A DNA stretch of 49,649 nucleotides from the NCBI GenBank assembly GCA_016788485.1, contig JAEUSV010000128.1, positions 1 to 49,649 of the forward strand, read 5' to 3'. A program made the position numbers and the translations under genes. Below the pieces are notes generated by a model, which saw only the letters and a list, made by a program, of their open reading frames with translations, was not told the DNA's origin and did no database searches. Positions 26,903 through 34,642 of this stretch are shown piece by piece. How positions within the stretch are numbered: the stretch's first letter is position 1; each line of letters opens with the position of its first letter. The stretch comes from Flavobacteriales bacterium. GTDB lineage: Bacteria; Bacteroidota; Bacteroidia; Flavobacteriales_F; PHOS-HE28.

Positions 26903-27424
26903 TCAGGCCACCCTCACCTCCTCGAAGAGCCCGTAGTAGCTGTCGCGCTGGGCGGCCTCACGCACCGCGACCGCGCGGATGGCGGGCACCTGCAGCCAGT
27001 TCTCCATGCCGTTGCGCCAGGCGCGCCAGATGGCGGTATCGATCCGGCCGCGCGTGTACCAGAAGTACTCCTCGGCGCACAGGTTGAGGTAGTCCATGAC
27101 CACGCGGTCGGGGTCGCCACCGGTGAAGGTGCCCTTGGCGATCGCGTACAGGTCGTCGTTGAGCCGGTCGTACCGCGCGTTGAAGGCCGTGAACAGGTCC
27201 TGCATCACCTTGTCGCGCTGCAGCCAGTAGTTGAGCAGCCCCACGTAGACGGTGGCGCACGCACCGATGAGGCCGAGCGCGATGGTGGGATCGAGGTCGG
27301 GATCGACCTGCGACCAGTACACGATGCACAGGGCCACGAGCAGGAAGACCACCGTGGCCACCGTGGTACGGCGGCGTCTCAGGTCCTGGACGGAGACGGA
27401 GGGCATGGCATGCGCCTTCACCAT
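26903..27424 (-). CDS. Two-helix membrane protein of unknown function
   Basis: 173 residues. Two hydrophobic helices at about residues 19-38 (TTVATVVFLLVALCIVYW) and 49-70 (TIALGLIGACATVYVGLLNYWL) are followed by a cytoplasmic helical domain. That domain has QRDKVMQDLFTAFNARYDRLND, then NLCAEEYFWYTRGRID and ENWLQVPAIRAVA. The DUF4760-like pattern (two helices plus a soluble domain with Y-W-Y-containing helix) is suggestive only. ATG 27424 is chosen because a TTG 24 nt upstream overlaps a -7-like element. No functional context from neighbours. Confidence 0.65.
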   Translation of the reverse strand: MVKAHAMPSVSVQDLRRRRTTVATVVFLLVALCIVYWSQVDPDLDPTIALGLIGACATVYVGLLNYWLQRDKVMQDLFTAFNARYDRLNDDLYAIAKGTFTGGDPDRVVMDYLNLCAEEYFWYTRGRIDTAIWRAWRNGMENWLQVPAIRAVAVREAAQRDSYYGLFEEVRVA

Positions 27425-27445
27425 GGCTGCGGCGATCGGCGGGCG

Positions 27446-27453
27446 CAAAGGTG
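27446..27453 (-). promoter_or_regulatory. Candidate -7 element CACCTTTG
   Basis: Minus-strand CACCTTTG has a full TTTG and one mismatch in TA, 21 nt before ATG 27424. Confidence 0.25.
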
Positions 27454-27464
27454 CGCACCGGCGC

Positions 27465-28889
27465 TCAAAGCTCGAACCGCTGCCCCTGCCGCGGGACGGC
27501 GATCTCCGCGAAGCCCTTGGCGGCGAGCAGCTCGCGCATGCCCAGCAGGGCCTTCTCGATGCCGTGCACCAGGAAGGTGCGCTTCACCTGCGCGGGATCC
27601 TGGCAGGCGAGCCAGCGCGCGAGCTCGGCGCGGTCGCCGTGGGCGCTGTAGCTCTCCATGCGCAGGACACGTGCGCGCACCGGCACCCGCTCGCCGAAGA
27701 TCTCGACGAAGTCGTAGCCCTTGAGCAGGTCGTCGCCCAGCGTGCCGGGGGCGCAGAAGCCCACCACCAGCACCGCGTTGCGCTCGTAGGGCAGGCCGTG
27801 CTTCAGGTGGTGGCGGATGCGGCCGGCCTCCATCATGCCGCTGGCCGCGATGATGATGGCCGGCTCCTGCCGTTCGTTGAGCTGCTTGCTGCGGTCGGCC
27901 TCGCGCACGAACTCCACCCCGCGGAAGCCGAAGAGGTCGGGGTCGTGCTCAAGCTCGGCCCGCACATCGTCCTGCAGCAGCCGGCTGTGCTGGCGGTAGA
28001 TGCCGGTGGCGTTCACGCTGAGCGGGCTGTCCACGTACACCGGCACGCGCGGCAGGCGGCCCTCGTTGTACAGCTTGTTCAGCGTGTGCAGCAGCTCCTG
28101 GGTCTTGCCGATGCTGAAGGCCGGGATGATGAGCTTGCCCTTGTTCACCACGCACACGTCGTGCACATGCGCGAGCAGCTCATCGCGCACCTCCTCCACC
28201 GGCGGGTGGTCGCGGTCACCGTAGGTGCTCTCGCAGATGAGCACGTCGGCCTGGCGGAAGCGGGCCGGGTCGGGCAGCAGGCGGTCCACGTAGCGGCCCA
28301 CATCGCCGCTGAAGGTGAGCCGGGTGGTGCCATCGGCCCCCTCGATGTCGAGGTGCACGCAGGCGCTGCCGAGGATGTGGCCCGCATCGGTGTAGGTGAG
28401 CGTGACGCCTTCGGCCAGCGGGTAATGCTCGTTGTACGCCACGCCCTGGAAGCGCTCCAGGCAGGGCGCCACATCGGCCACGGTGTAGAGCGGGGCGTGC
28501 TCGTGCGGCTCACGTCCGCGCTTGCGCGCGCGCTTCACATCGAAGGCGTAGTCGTACTCCTGGATGCGGGCGCTGTCCTCCAGCATGATGGCGCAGAGGT
28601 CGCGGGTGGCGGGCGTGCTGATGATGGGGCCCTTGAAGCCCTCCTTCACCAGGCGGGGCAGCAGGCCGCTGTGGTCGATATGCGCGTGGCTCAGCACCAC
28701 CACATCGATGCTGCGCGGGTCGAAGCCGAAGTGGCGGTTCTTCTCGTCGCTGGTGGGGCCCTCGCCCTGGAACATGCCGCAGTCGAGCAGGATCCGCAGC
28801 GTGTGTCCGTTGGCGCGGGGCAGCTCCAGCAGGTGCTTGCTGCCGGTGACCATGCCGGCCGCCCCGTGGAAGGTGATCGTGGGTCGCAT
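27465..28889 (-). CDS. MBL-fold beta-CASP ribonuclease-like exonuclease
   Basis: 474 residues. The metallo-beta-lactamase zinc ligands are present: motif 2 SHAHIDHSG (HXHXDH), motif 3 AGHILGSA, motif 4 TFSGDVGR, followed by the beta-CASP region. The latter has the D/E motif ICESTYGDRDH, PAFSIGKTQELL, IIAASGMMEAGRIRHHL and the closing histidine motif YSAHGDRAELARWL. The family (CPSF-73/RNase J relatives, YsbL/TTHA0252 group) processes RNA with two zinc ions. It is single-copy and not in an obvious RNA operon. The ATG at 28889 starts the conserved TITFHGAAGMVTGS sequence; an alternative at 28943 would overlap the divergent gene. Confidence 0.9.
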   Translation of the reverse strand: MRPTITFHGAAGMVTGSKHLLELPRANGHTLRILLDCGMFQGEGPTSDEKNRHFGFDPRSIDVVVLSHAHIDHSGLLPRLVKEGFKGPIISTPATRDLCAIMLEDSARIQEYDYAFDVKRARKRGREPHEHAPLYTVADVAPCLERFQGVAYNEHYPLAEGVTLTYTDAGHILGSACVHLDIEGADGTTRLTFSGDVGRYVDRLLPDPARFRQADVLICESTYGDRDHPPVEEVRDELLAHVHDVCVVNKGKLIIPAFSIGKTQELLHTLNKLYNEGRLPRVPVYVDSPLSVNATGIYRQHSRLLQDDVRAELEHDPDLFGFRGVEFVREADRSKQLNERQEPAIIIAASGMMEAGRIRHHLKHGLPYERNAVLVVGFCAPGTLGDDLLKGYDFVEIFGERVPVRARVLRMESYSAHGDRAELARWLACQDPAQVKRTFLVHGIEKALLGMRELLAAKGFAEIAVPRQGQRFEL

Positions 28890-28894
28890 CGGGG

Positions 28895-28902
28895 CGAAGG
28901 TC
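28895..28902 (-). promoter_or_regulatory. Weak -7-like element GACCTTCG, 5 nt before ATG
   Basis: Minus-strand GACCTTCG has two mismatches to TAnnTTTG but sits 5 nt before ATG 28889, the same position seen at other genes here. Confidence 0.2.
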
Positions 28903-28941
28903 GGTAACGCCGGGGCGTGGAGGATGACGAACTTCACGGCC

Positions 28942-29385
28942 ATGACGCTGCGCTACCTCATCGCCGTGCTGCACCTGTGCGCCCTGGCCATCGGCATCGG
29001 GGCGGTGTACGCCCGGGGCCGGGCCCTGCGCCGCATGCGGTCCATCGCCGATGCGGGCCCGGTGTTCCATGCCGACAACTGGTACGGGGTGGCGGCGGTG
29101 CTGTGGGTGCTCACCGGCCTGTGGCGCGCCTTCGGCGGGCTGGAGAAGGGCACCGCCCACTACGTGGAAAGCCCGCTCTTCCTGGCCAAGATGGGCGCCT
29201 TCGGCCTGGTGCTGCTGCTGGAGCTGTGGCCCATGGTGCTGCTCGTGCGCTGGCGGCGGCAGCGGCGGCGCGGACAGGCGCCCGACACCGCCGGCGCGGG
29301 CACCCTGGCACTGCTCTCCTTCGCCCAACTGCCCCTGTACCTGGCCATGGTGTTCCTGGCCGCCGCCCTGGCGCGCGGCCTCTGA
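28942..29385 (+). CDS. DUF2214-like integral membrane protein
   Basis: 147 residues with four transmembrane helices. LRYLIAVLHLCALAIGIGAVY, then DNWYGVAAVLWVLTGLWRAFGGLEKG, then LFLAKMGAFGLVLLLELWPM and a closing helix match the DUF2214 family. These have an electron-carrier-like arrangement with conserved His and aromatic residues, but no function is known. An in-frame ATG at 28924 is an alternative start. It is divergent from the beta-CASP gene with about 50 bp between start codons. Confidence 0.78.
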   Translation: MTLRYLIAVLHLCALAIGIGAVYARGRALRRMRSIADAGPVFHADNWYGVAAVLWVLTGLWRAFGGLEKGTAHYVESPLFLAKMGAFGLVLLLELWPMVLLVRWRRQRRRGQAPDTAGAGTLALLSFAQLPLYLAMVFLAAALARGL

Positions 29386-29410
29386 GGGCGCAACGTTCCA
29401 TCCCCCCACC

Positions 29411-29418
29411 TATCTTGG
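29411..29418 (+). promoter_or_regulatory. Candidate -7 element TATCTTGG for the TonB-dependent receptor
   Basis: TATCTTGG resembles TAnnTTTG, 17 nt before ATG 29436. Confidence 0.35.
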
Positions 29419-29435
29419 GCCGACGCTCCGACCGC

Positions 29436-32345
29436 ATGCACCACTTCCTGCGATCCCTGCTCTCGCTGCTCCTGGCCCTCACCGCCGGCGCGGCGCTCCA
29501 CGCCCAGACCTACAAGGTGCGGGGCACTGTGACCGACGGCACAACCGGCGAGACCATCTACAACGCCAAGGTGCAGCTGAAGGGCGCGGCCAACGCCGTG
29601 CTCACCGACCTCGACGGCCGCTTCGAGCTCGCGGTGCCCGCCCTGCCGCCCTTCACCCTGGTGATCACCACGCTGGGCTACGCGCCGCTGGAGATGGACG
29701 TGAAGAGCCTGGACCAGGACCTCAAGTGCAAGCTCACCGTGGAGGAGACGCTGCTGCAGGAGGCCAACGTGGTGGGCGAACGCATCCGCGACAAGCAGAA
29801 GCAGGCGCCGCTCACCGTGGAGAGCATGGACATCATCGCCATCAAGGAGGCGCCCAGCGGCAACTTCTACGAGAGCCTGGGCACCCTGAAGGGCGTGGAC
29901 ATGACGGCGGCCAGCTTCGGGCTGAAGGTGATCAACACGCGCGGCTTCAACAGCACCAGCCCCGTGCGCAGCCTGCAGCTGATCGACGGGGTGGACAATC
30001 AGAGCCCCGGCCTCAACTTCTCCCTCGGCAACTTCCTTGGCGCGAGCGACCTCGACGTGATGAAGGTGGACATCGTGGCCGGCGCCAGCAGCGCGTACTT
30101 CGGTCCTGGTGCGTTCAACGGGGTGATCAACATGACCACCAAGAGCCCGTGGACCTTCCCCGGCCTCAGCGTGAGCGTAAAGGGCGGCGAGCGCAGCATG
30201 CTCGAGGGCGCGGTGCGCTATGCCCAGGTGATGAAGGACAAGGACGGCAAGGACCGCTGGGCCTACAAGGTGAACGCCTTCGCCCTGACCGCCGAGGACT
30301 GGTACGCCGAGAACTACGACGCCACCAGCAACAGTCCGGTGGGCGTGACCAACCCCGGCCGCTACGACGGGGTGAACAGCTACGGCGACGAGAACGTGAC
30401 GGTGAACAACGACTTCAGCAAGACCATGTTCGACCGGCGGCAGTACCCGGGCCTGGGCCTGTACCTGCGGCCGGGCTACCGCGAGGTGGACCTTGTTGAC
30501 TATGGCACGCGCAACCTGAAGCTCGGCGGCGCGGTGCACTACCGCCTCAACGACGGCGACAGCGTGCGCGCCCCGCTCGAGGTGATCGCCGCCAGCAACT
30601 TCAGCACCGGCAGCACGGTGTACCAGGGCGAGAACCGCTACCGCCTGCAGGACGTGAAGTTCTTCCAGCACCGGCTGGAGCTGCGGCAGGAGGGCACCTG
30701 GTTCGTGCGCGGGTACGTGACGCACGAGGACGCCGGCAGCACCTACGACATCTTCACCACCGGCCTGCGGCTGCAGGAGGCGGGCGGTTCCACCACCAAC
30801 TGGAACACCAAGTACTTCACCCTGTGGGAGACCTGGATCAAGCCGCAGATCAACACGCTCGACCCCGACTTCATCACCGTGGCCGAGGCGCCCGGGCAGG
30901 GCATCACCTCGCAGGAGGCCTACGACGCGTACATCCAGCAGTACGTGGCCGACAACAACGCCTTCTTCAGCGAGCTGCACCAGTGGGTGGTGGACTCCAT
31001 CAACGTGATCGACAACAACGAGCTGAACCCGGCCTACGTCGTGGGCACCGACCGCTTCAACGAGAAGCTGGCGGAGATCACCGGCAAGCGCTTCACCGAG
31101 GGCGGCTCGCTCTTCTACGACAAGAGCGCGCTGGCGCATGCCATGGGCGAGTACCGCTTCAAGCCGGCCTTCGGCGAGGTGGTGGTGGGCGGCAACTTCC
31201 GGCAGTACCTGCCCAGCACGGCGGGCACCATCATGAAGGACACCGGCGACGTGGTGATCCGCAACAGCGAGTTCGGCCTGTTCGCCGGCCTGGAGAAGAA
31301 GCTGGTGGAGGACAAGCTGAAGGCCACCGTGACCCTGCGGATGGACAAGAACCAGAACTTCAACGCGCTGTTCAGCCCAGCGGCCTCGCTGGTGTGGTCG
31401 AAGACCGGGCAGCACGTGTGGCGCGCCAGCTTCAGCAGCGCCATCCGCAACCCCACCCTGGCCGACCAGTACCTGTACTACAACGTGGGCCGGGCCATCC
31501 TGCTGGGCAACGTGGACGGGCAGTTCGAGGAGGGCCGCGACAGCCTCTTCACCGTGGAGAGCTTCAACGAGTACCGCACGAGCCCCACCCTGCTCCAGGG
31601 CCTGTCGAAGCTCGATTACTTCCACGTGGACCGGCTGCGGCCCGAGCAGGTGCGCACCGTGGAGCTCGGCTACCGTGGCACGCACTGGGAGAACGTGTAC
31701 ATCGATGCCGGCGTGTACAACAGCTGGTACACCGACTTCATCGGTTACCTGATCGGCATCACCGGCACCTTCGATCCCGTGACGGGCTTCCCCAACTCGC
31801 CCATCCAGGCCTACCGCCTGGCCGCCAACGCCACGGGCCAGGTGACCACGCAGGGTGCCAGCCTGGGGGTGAACTGGTACCGCAAGCACTACACCTGGAA
31901 CGCCAACTACAGCTACAACAAGCTGGTGAGCGGCGACGACGACCCCATCATCCCCGCCTTCAACACCCCGCAGAACAAGTTCAACGTGGGGATCACCGCG
32001 CACGACCTTCGGATCCCCTGGACCACCCTGCCCAACCTGGGCTTCGGGGTCAACTGGAAGTACGTGGAGGGCTTCGTGTTCACCGGTTCGCCGCAGTTCA
32101 CCGGCCCCATCAGCAGCTACGACATGGTGGACGCCCAGGTGAACGTGAAGTTCCCCAAGGCCCACACCACCGTGAAGCTCGGCGCCAGCAACCTCTTCGG
32201 CCTGGTGCCCCTGTTCGACCCGAAGGTGCCTGATGATGAGCGGATGGAGCGGGCCTGGGACAACGCCGTGTACATGGTGTACGGCGGTCCCCGCATCGGG
32301 CGCCTGGCCTACCTGCAGCTGATCTACGAATTCGACAAGCGGTGA
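29436..32345 (+). CDS. TonB-dependent receptor with carboxypeptidase-like N-terminal domain
   Basis: 969 residues. A signal peptide (SLLSLLLALTAGAALHAQ) precedes a carboxypeptidase-D regulatory-like domain (about residues 25-110: VRGTVTDGTTGETIYNAKVQ). The plug domain follows (about 120-270: SLGTLKGVDMTAASFG, NTRGFNSTSPVRSLQLIDGV, VAGASSAYFGPGAFNGVINM). The 22-strand barrel ends in YLQLIYEFDKR. Such receptors import siderophores, cobalamin or glycans using TonB energy. No SusD partner follows, so glycan import by a SusCD complex is unlikely; the GFNS-type plug is more like the single-gene receptors. It is followed by a T9SS hydrolase-like gene with its own promoter-like element. Confidence 0.92.
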   Translation: MHHFLRSLLSLLLALTAGAALHAQTYKVRGTVTDGTTGETIYNAKVQLKGAANAVLTDLDGRFELAVPALPPFTLVITTLGYAPLEMDVKSLDQDLKCKLTVEETLLQEANVVGERIRDKQKQAPLTVESMDIIAIKEAPSGNFYESLGTLKGVDMTAASFGLKVINTRGFNSTSPVRSLQLIDGVDNQSPGLNFSLGNFLGASDLDVMKVDIVAGASSAYFGPGAFNGVINMTTKSPWTFPGLSVSVKGGERSMLEGAVRYAQVMKDKDGKDRWAYKVNAFALTAEDWYAENYDATSNSPVGVTNPGRYDGVNSYGDENVTVNNDFSKTMFDRRQYPGLGLYLRPGYREVDLVDYGTRNLKLGGAVHYRLNDGDSVRAPLEVIAASNFSTGSTVYQGENRYRLQDVKFFQHRLELRQEGTWFVRGYVTHEDAGSTYDIFTTGLRLQEAGGSTTNWNTKYFTLWETWIKPQINTLDPDFITVAEAPGQGITSQEAYDAYIQQYVADNNAFFSELHQWVVDSINVIDNNELNPAYVVGTDRFNEKLAEITGKRFTEGGSLFYDKSALAHAMGEYRFKPAFGEVVVGGNFRQYLPSTAGTIMKDTGDVVIRNSEFGLFAGLEKKLVEDKLKATVTLRMDKNQNFNALFSPAASLVWSKTGQHVWRASFSSAIRNPTLADQYLYYNVGRAILLGNVDGQFEEGRDSLFTVESFNEYRTSPTLLQGLSKLDYFHVDRLRPEQVRTVELGYRGTHWENVYIDAGVYNSWYTDFIGYLIGITGTFDPVTGFPNSPIQAYRLAANATGQVTTQGASLGVNWYRKHYTWNANYSYNKLVSGDDDPIIPAFNTPQNKFNVGITAHDLRIPWTTLPNLGFGVNWKYVEGFVFTGSPQFTGPISSYDMVDAQVNVKFPKAHTTVKLGASNLFGLVPLFDPKVPDDERMERAWDNAVYMVYGGPRIGRLAYLQLIYEFDKR

Positions 32346-32379
32346 GCGCCTGCGCCAACGAACGGATGGTATGCGTGCT

Positions 32380-32387
32380 TACCTTTC
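32380..32387 (+). promoter_or_regulatory. Candidate -7 element TACCTTTC
   Basis: TACCTTTC matches TAnnTTT without the final G, 21 nt before ATG 32409. Confidence 0.3.
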
Positions 32388-32408
32388 CTCCCAGAAACAA
32401 TCCAACCC

Positions 32409-34088
32409 ATGAAGCGAACCCTACACTTCGCCACGGCCTTTGCGTCCCTGCTGCTCGCCGGCGGCGCCATGGCCCAGGTGCGGTACATCGATGAGGTGTT
32501 CACCAACGCCCAGTTGAGCATCACCCCCGATGTGACCTACGGCACCAACATCGACTTCCTCACCTCCGACTTCAGCAACCCCGCGGTCTTCGGGCCCGAG
32601 GTGGTGCAGCTGCAGACCCTGGTGAGCACCCAGCAGCCGATCCCCACCCCCTTCTTCGACCCCAGCGATGGCAGCACGGCCGTGAAGGTGGCCAACCTGC
32701 GCATGGACGTGTACCAGCCCGACCAGACGGTGGACGCGGTGACGGCCCGTCCGCTCGTGGTGTACGTGCACACCGGCAACGCGCTGCCCCCGCCCATCAA
32801 CGGCAGCCCCAACGGCACGCGCAAGGACAGCACCTGCGTGGAGATCTGCACGCGCATGGCGCGCCGCGGCTATGTGGCCGTGAGCATGAGCTACCGCGGA
32901 GGCTGGAACCCGCTGGCGGCCACCGAGGAGGAGCGCCGCGGCCAGCTGCTGAACGCGATCTACCGCGCCATCCACGACGTGCGCCAGTGCGTGCGCACCA
33001 TGAAGGCCGATGCGGCCACCTACAAGATCGACCCCACCAAGGTGATCCTGATGGGCGAAGGCACCGGCGGCTACATCACGCTGGCCACCACCACGCTCGA
33101 CGATCCCGCCGAGCTCTTCGTGCCGAAGTTCCGCCCCGATCCCTTCAACCCCGCCGTGAGCTACATCGACACGGTGAAGGTGGGCAACCTCGAGGGCTTC
33201 AACGGCCAGCTCACCCTGTACCGCCCGAACGGCGAGAACAGCGACATCCACTTCTGCGTGAACATGGGCGGTGCCCTCGCCGACACCACCTGGCTGGAGC
33301 CCGGTGATGCGCCGATGGTGGCCTTCCACACGGTGTTCGACCCCTTCGCGCCGTTCAACTACGGCATCGTGATCGTGCCCACCACCGGCGGCCCCGTGGT
33401 GGATGTGCCCGGCAGCAACTACTTCATGCCCATCGTGAACCAGTACGGCAACAACGACAGCTTCGCCACCCTGCCCGACGACGCATGGAGCACCGTGGCC
33501 CGTGCCCGCTACGGCAGCACCCAGGTGCACACCGGCAGCTCCGTGGCCATCAACACCGGCGCCGAGGGCCTCTACCCCGTGGTCACCGCCGACTGGCCCG
33601 CCGTGAACCCGCAGTTCAGCGAGGAGGCCAGCCCCTGGCAGTGGTGGGACCCCAACAGCGCCATCGCCCAAAGCCCCAGCCCCATTCCCGGTGTAACGGT
33701 GGGCCAGGCCTCGCAGGCCAGCAACCCCAACTTCAGCGCCGCGAAGGGCCGCGCCATGATCGACACCATCATGGGCTACACCAACCCCCGCATCGTGTGC
33801 GCGCTCGACCTCGGCCCCTGCTCGCTGGTGGGCCTGCCCGAGAGCGACCCCGTGAGCGCCGGTGTGGAGCTGTTCCCCAACCCCGCCACCACCGAAGTGT
33901 CCATCACCAGCACCGAGGCCGACATCCTGGGCTTCGAGTTGTACGATGTGAACGGCCGCCGCGTGCGCGCCGAGAACGTGAACGCCCGTCGCTTCACCCT
34001 CGAGCGCAACGACCTGCCCGCCGGCGCCTACTTCCTGCAGCTCACCTTCGACCGCGGCAACGTGGTGCGCAAGGTGATGCTCGACTGA
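32409..34088 (+). CDS. T9SS-sorted alpha/beta-hydrolase-like protein lacking the nucleophile serine
   Basis: 559 residues with a signal peptide (FASLLLAGGAMAQ). An alpha/beta-hydrolase core is visible: RPLVVYVHTGN, the RRGYVAVSMSYRGGW segment, and the helix DVRQCVRTMKADAATYKIDP before VILMGEGTGGYI (about residues 212-223). In carboxylesterases the corresponding motif is GXSXG; here it reads G-E-G-T-G, with Gly218 where serine is expected. The C-terminus is a T9SS type A domain (VELFPNPATTEVSI ... GAYFLQLTFDRGN). It is probably a surface-exposed, catalytically altered hydrolase or binding protein. A GNRA-loop terminator follows. Confidence 0.75.
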   Translation: MKRTLHFATAFASLLLAGGAMAQVRYIDEVFTNAQLSITPDVTYGTNIDFLTSDFSNPAVFGPEVVQLQTLVSTQQPIPTPFFDPSDGSTAVKVANLRMDVYQPDQTVDAVTARPLVVYVHTGNALPPPINGSPNGTRKDSTCVEICTRMARRGYVAVSMSYRGGWNPLAATEEERRGQLLNAIYRAIHDVRQCVRTMKADAATYKIDPTKVILMGEGTGGYITLATTTLDDPAELFVPKFRPDPFNPAVSYIDTVKVGNLEGFNGQLTLYRPNGENSDIHFCVNMGGALADTTWLEPGDAPMVAFHTVFDPFAPFNYGIVIVPTTGGPVVDVPGSNYFMPIVNQYGNNDSFATLPDDAWSTVARARYGSTQVHTGSSVAINTGAEGLYPVVTADWPAVNPQFSEEASPWQWWDPNSAIAQSPSPIPGVTVGQASQASNPNFSAAKGRAMIDTIMGYTNPRIVCALDLGPCSLVGLPESDPVSAGVELFPNPATTEVSITSTEADILGFELYDVNGRRVRAENVNARRFTLERNDLPAGAYFLQLTFDRGNVVRKVMLD

Positions 34089-34108
34089 TCCTCTCCCGCA
34101 CCAACACC

Positions 34109-34142
34109 GAGAGGGCCTCCGCAAGGGGGCCCTTTCGTTTTT
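34109..34142 (+). terminator. Rho-independent terminator with GCAA tetraloop
   Basis: CGAGAGGGCCTCC pairs with GGGGGCCCTTTCG over about 13 bp including G-U pairs, closed by a GCAA loop. Four T residues follow. It lies 20 bp after the stop at 34088. Confidence 0.75.
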
Positions 34143-34247
34143 CGGGCTTCCCGTTCCATTCCGGGCTGGTCCCGCCGCTCATCACGGCGACCGTACCGTT
34201 CATCCCATACACGGTACCTTGGCTTGCATAGTACCAACCAATGCCCT

Positions 34248-34255
34248 TATGTTTG
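34248..34255 (+). promoter_or_regulatory. Promoter with -7 TATGTTTG and -33 TTG for padR-pspC
   Basis: TATGTTTG is an exact TAnnTTTG. A CTTGC lies at 34223-34227, giving 21 nt between TTG and the -7 element, as in Bacteroides promoters. AGTACCA occurs on both sides (34230 and 34264), a possible operator for PadR autoregulation. The ATG is 25 nt downstream. Confidence 0.55.
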
Positions 34256-34280
34256 CATCGTCAAGTACCAGACATCGCCC

Positions 34281-34610
34281 ATGAACGTCGAGAACACCAA
34301 GGCCCAGATGCGCAAAGGCGTACTGGAGTACTGCATCCTCTCGGTGCTGGGGCAGGATGAGCTGTACCCGCCCGACATCATCACGCGCCTGAAGGAAGCG
34401 AAGCTGATCGTGGTGGAAGGCACGCTGTACCCGCTGCTCACCCGCCTGAAGGACGCCGGCTACCTCACCTACCGGTGGGAAGAGAGCCGCAGCGGTCCGC
34501 CGCGCAAGTACTACAAGCTCACCCCGCTGGGCCGCAAGTTCCTGAAGGAGCTTGACGAGACCTGGGACGAGCTCGTGACCGCCGTATCCAAGAGCACCCG
34601 ACGCAACTAG
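34281..34610 (+). CDS. PadR-family transcriptional regulator
   Basis: 109 residues, the short class-2 PadR. The winged-helix sequence KGVLEYCILSVLGQDELYPPDIITRLKE, then GTLYPLLTRLKDAGYLTYRW and the wing GPPRKYYKLTPLGR are diagnostic. It lacks the long C-terminal dimerisation arm of PadR-s1 and relies on a final helix (ELDETWDELVTAV). It is 32 bp upstream of the PspC-domain gene. In Bacteroidota this pair recurs, and the regulator probably represses its own operon; AGTACCA repeats around the promoter are candidates. Confidence 0.92.
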   Translation: MNVENTKAQMRKGVLEYCILSVLGQDELYPPDIITRLKEAKLIVVEGTLYPLLTRLKDAGYLTYRWEESRSGPPRKYYKLTPLGRKFLKELDETWDELVTAVSKSTRRN

Positions 34611-34642
34611 ATCGAACCCCACGCTTTCACCAGCGCACAACG

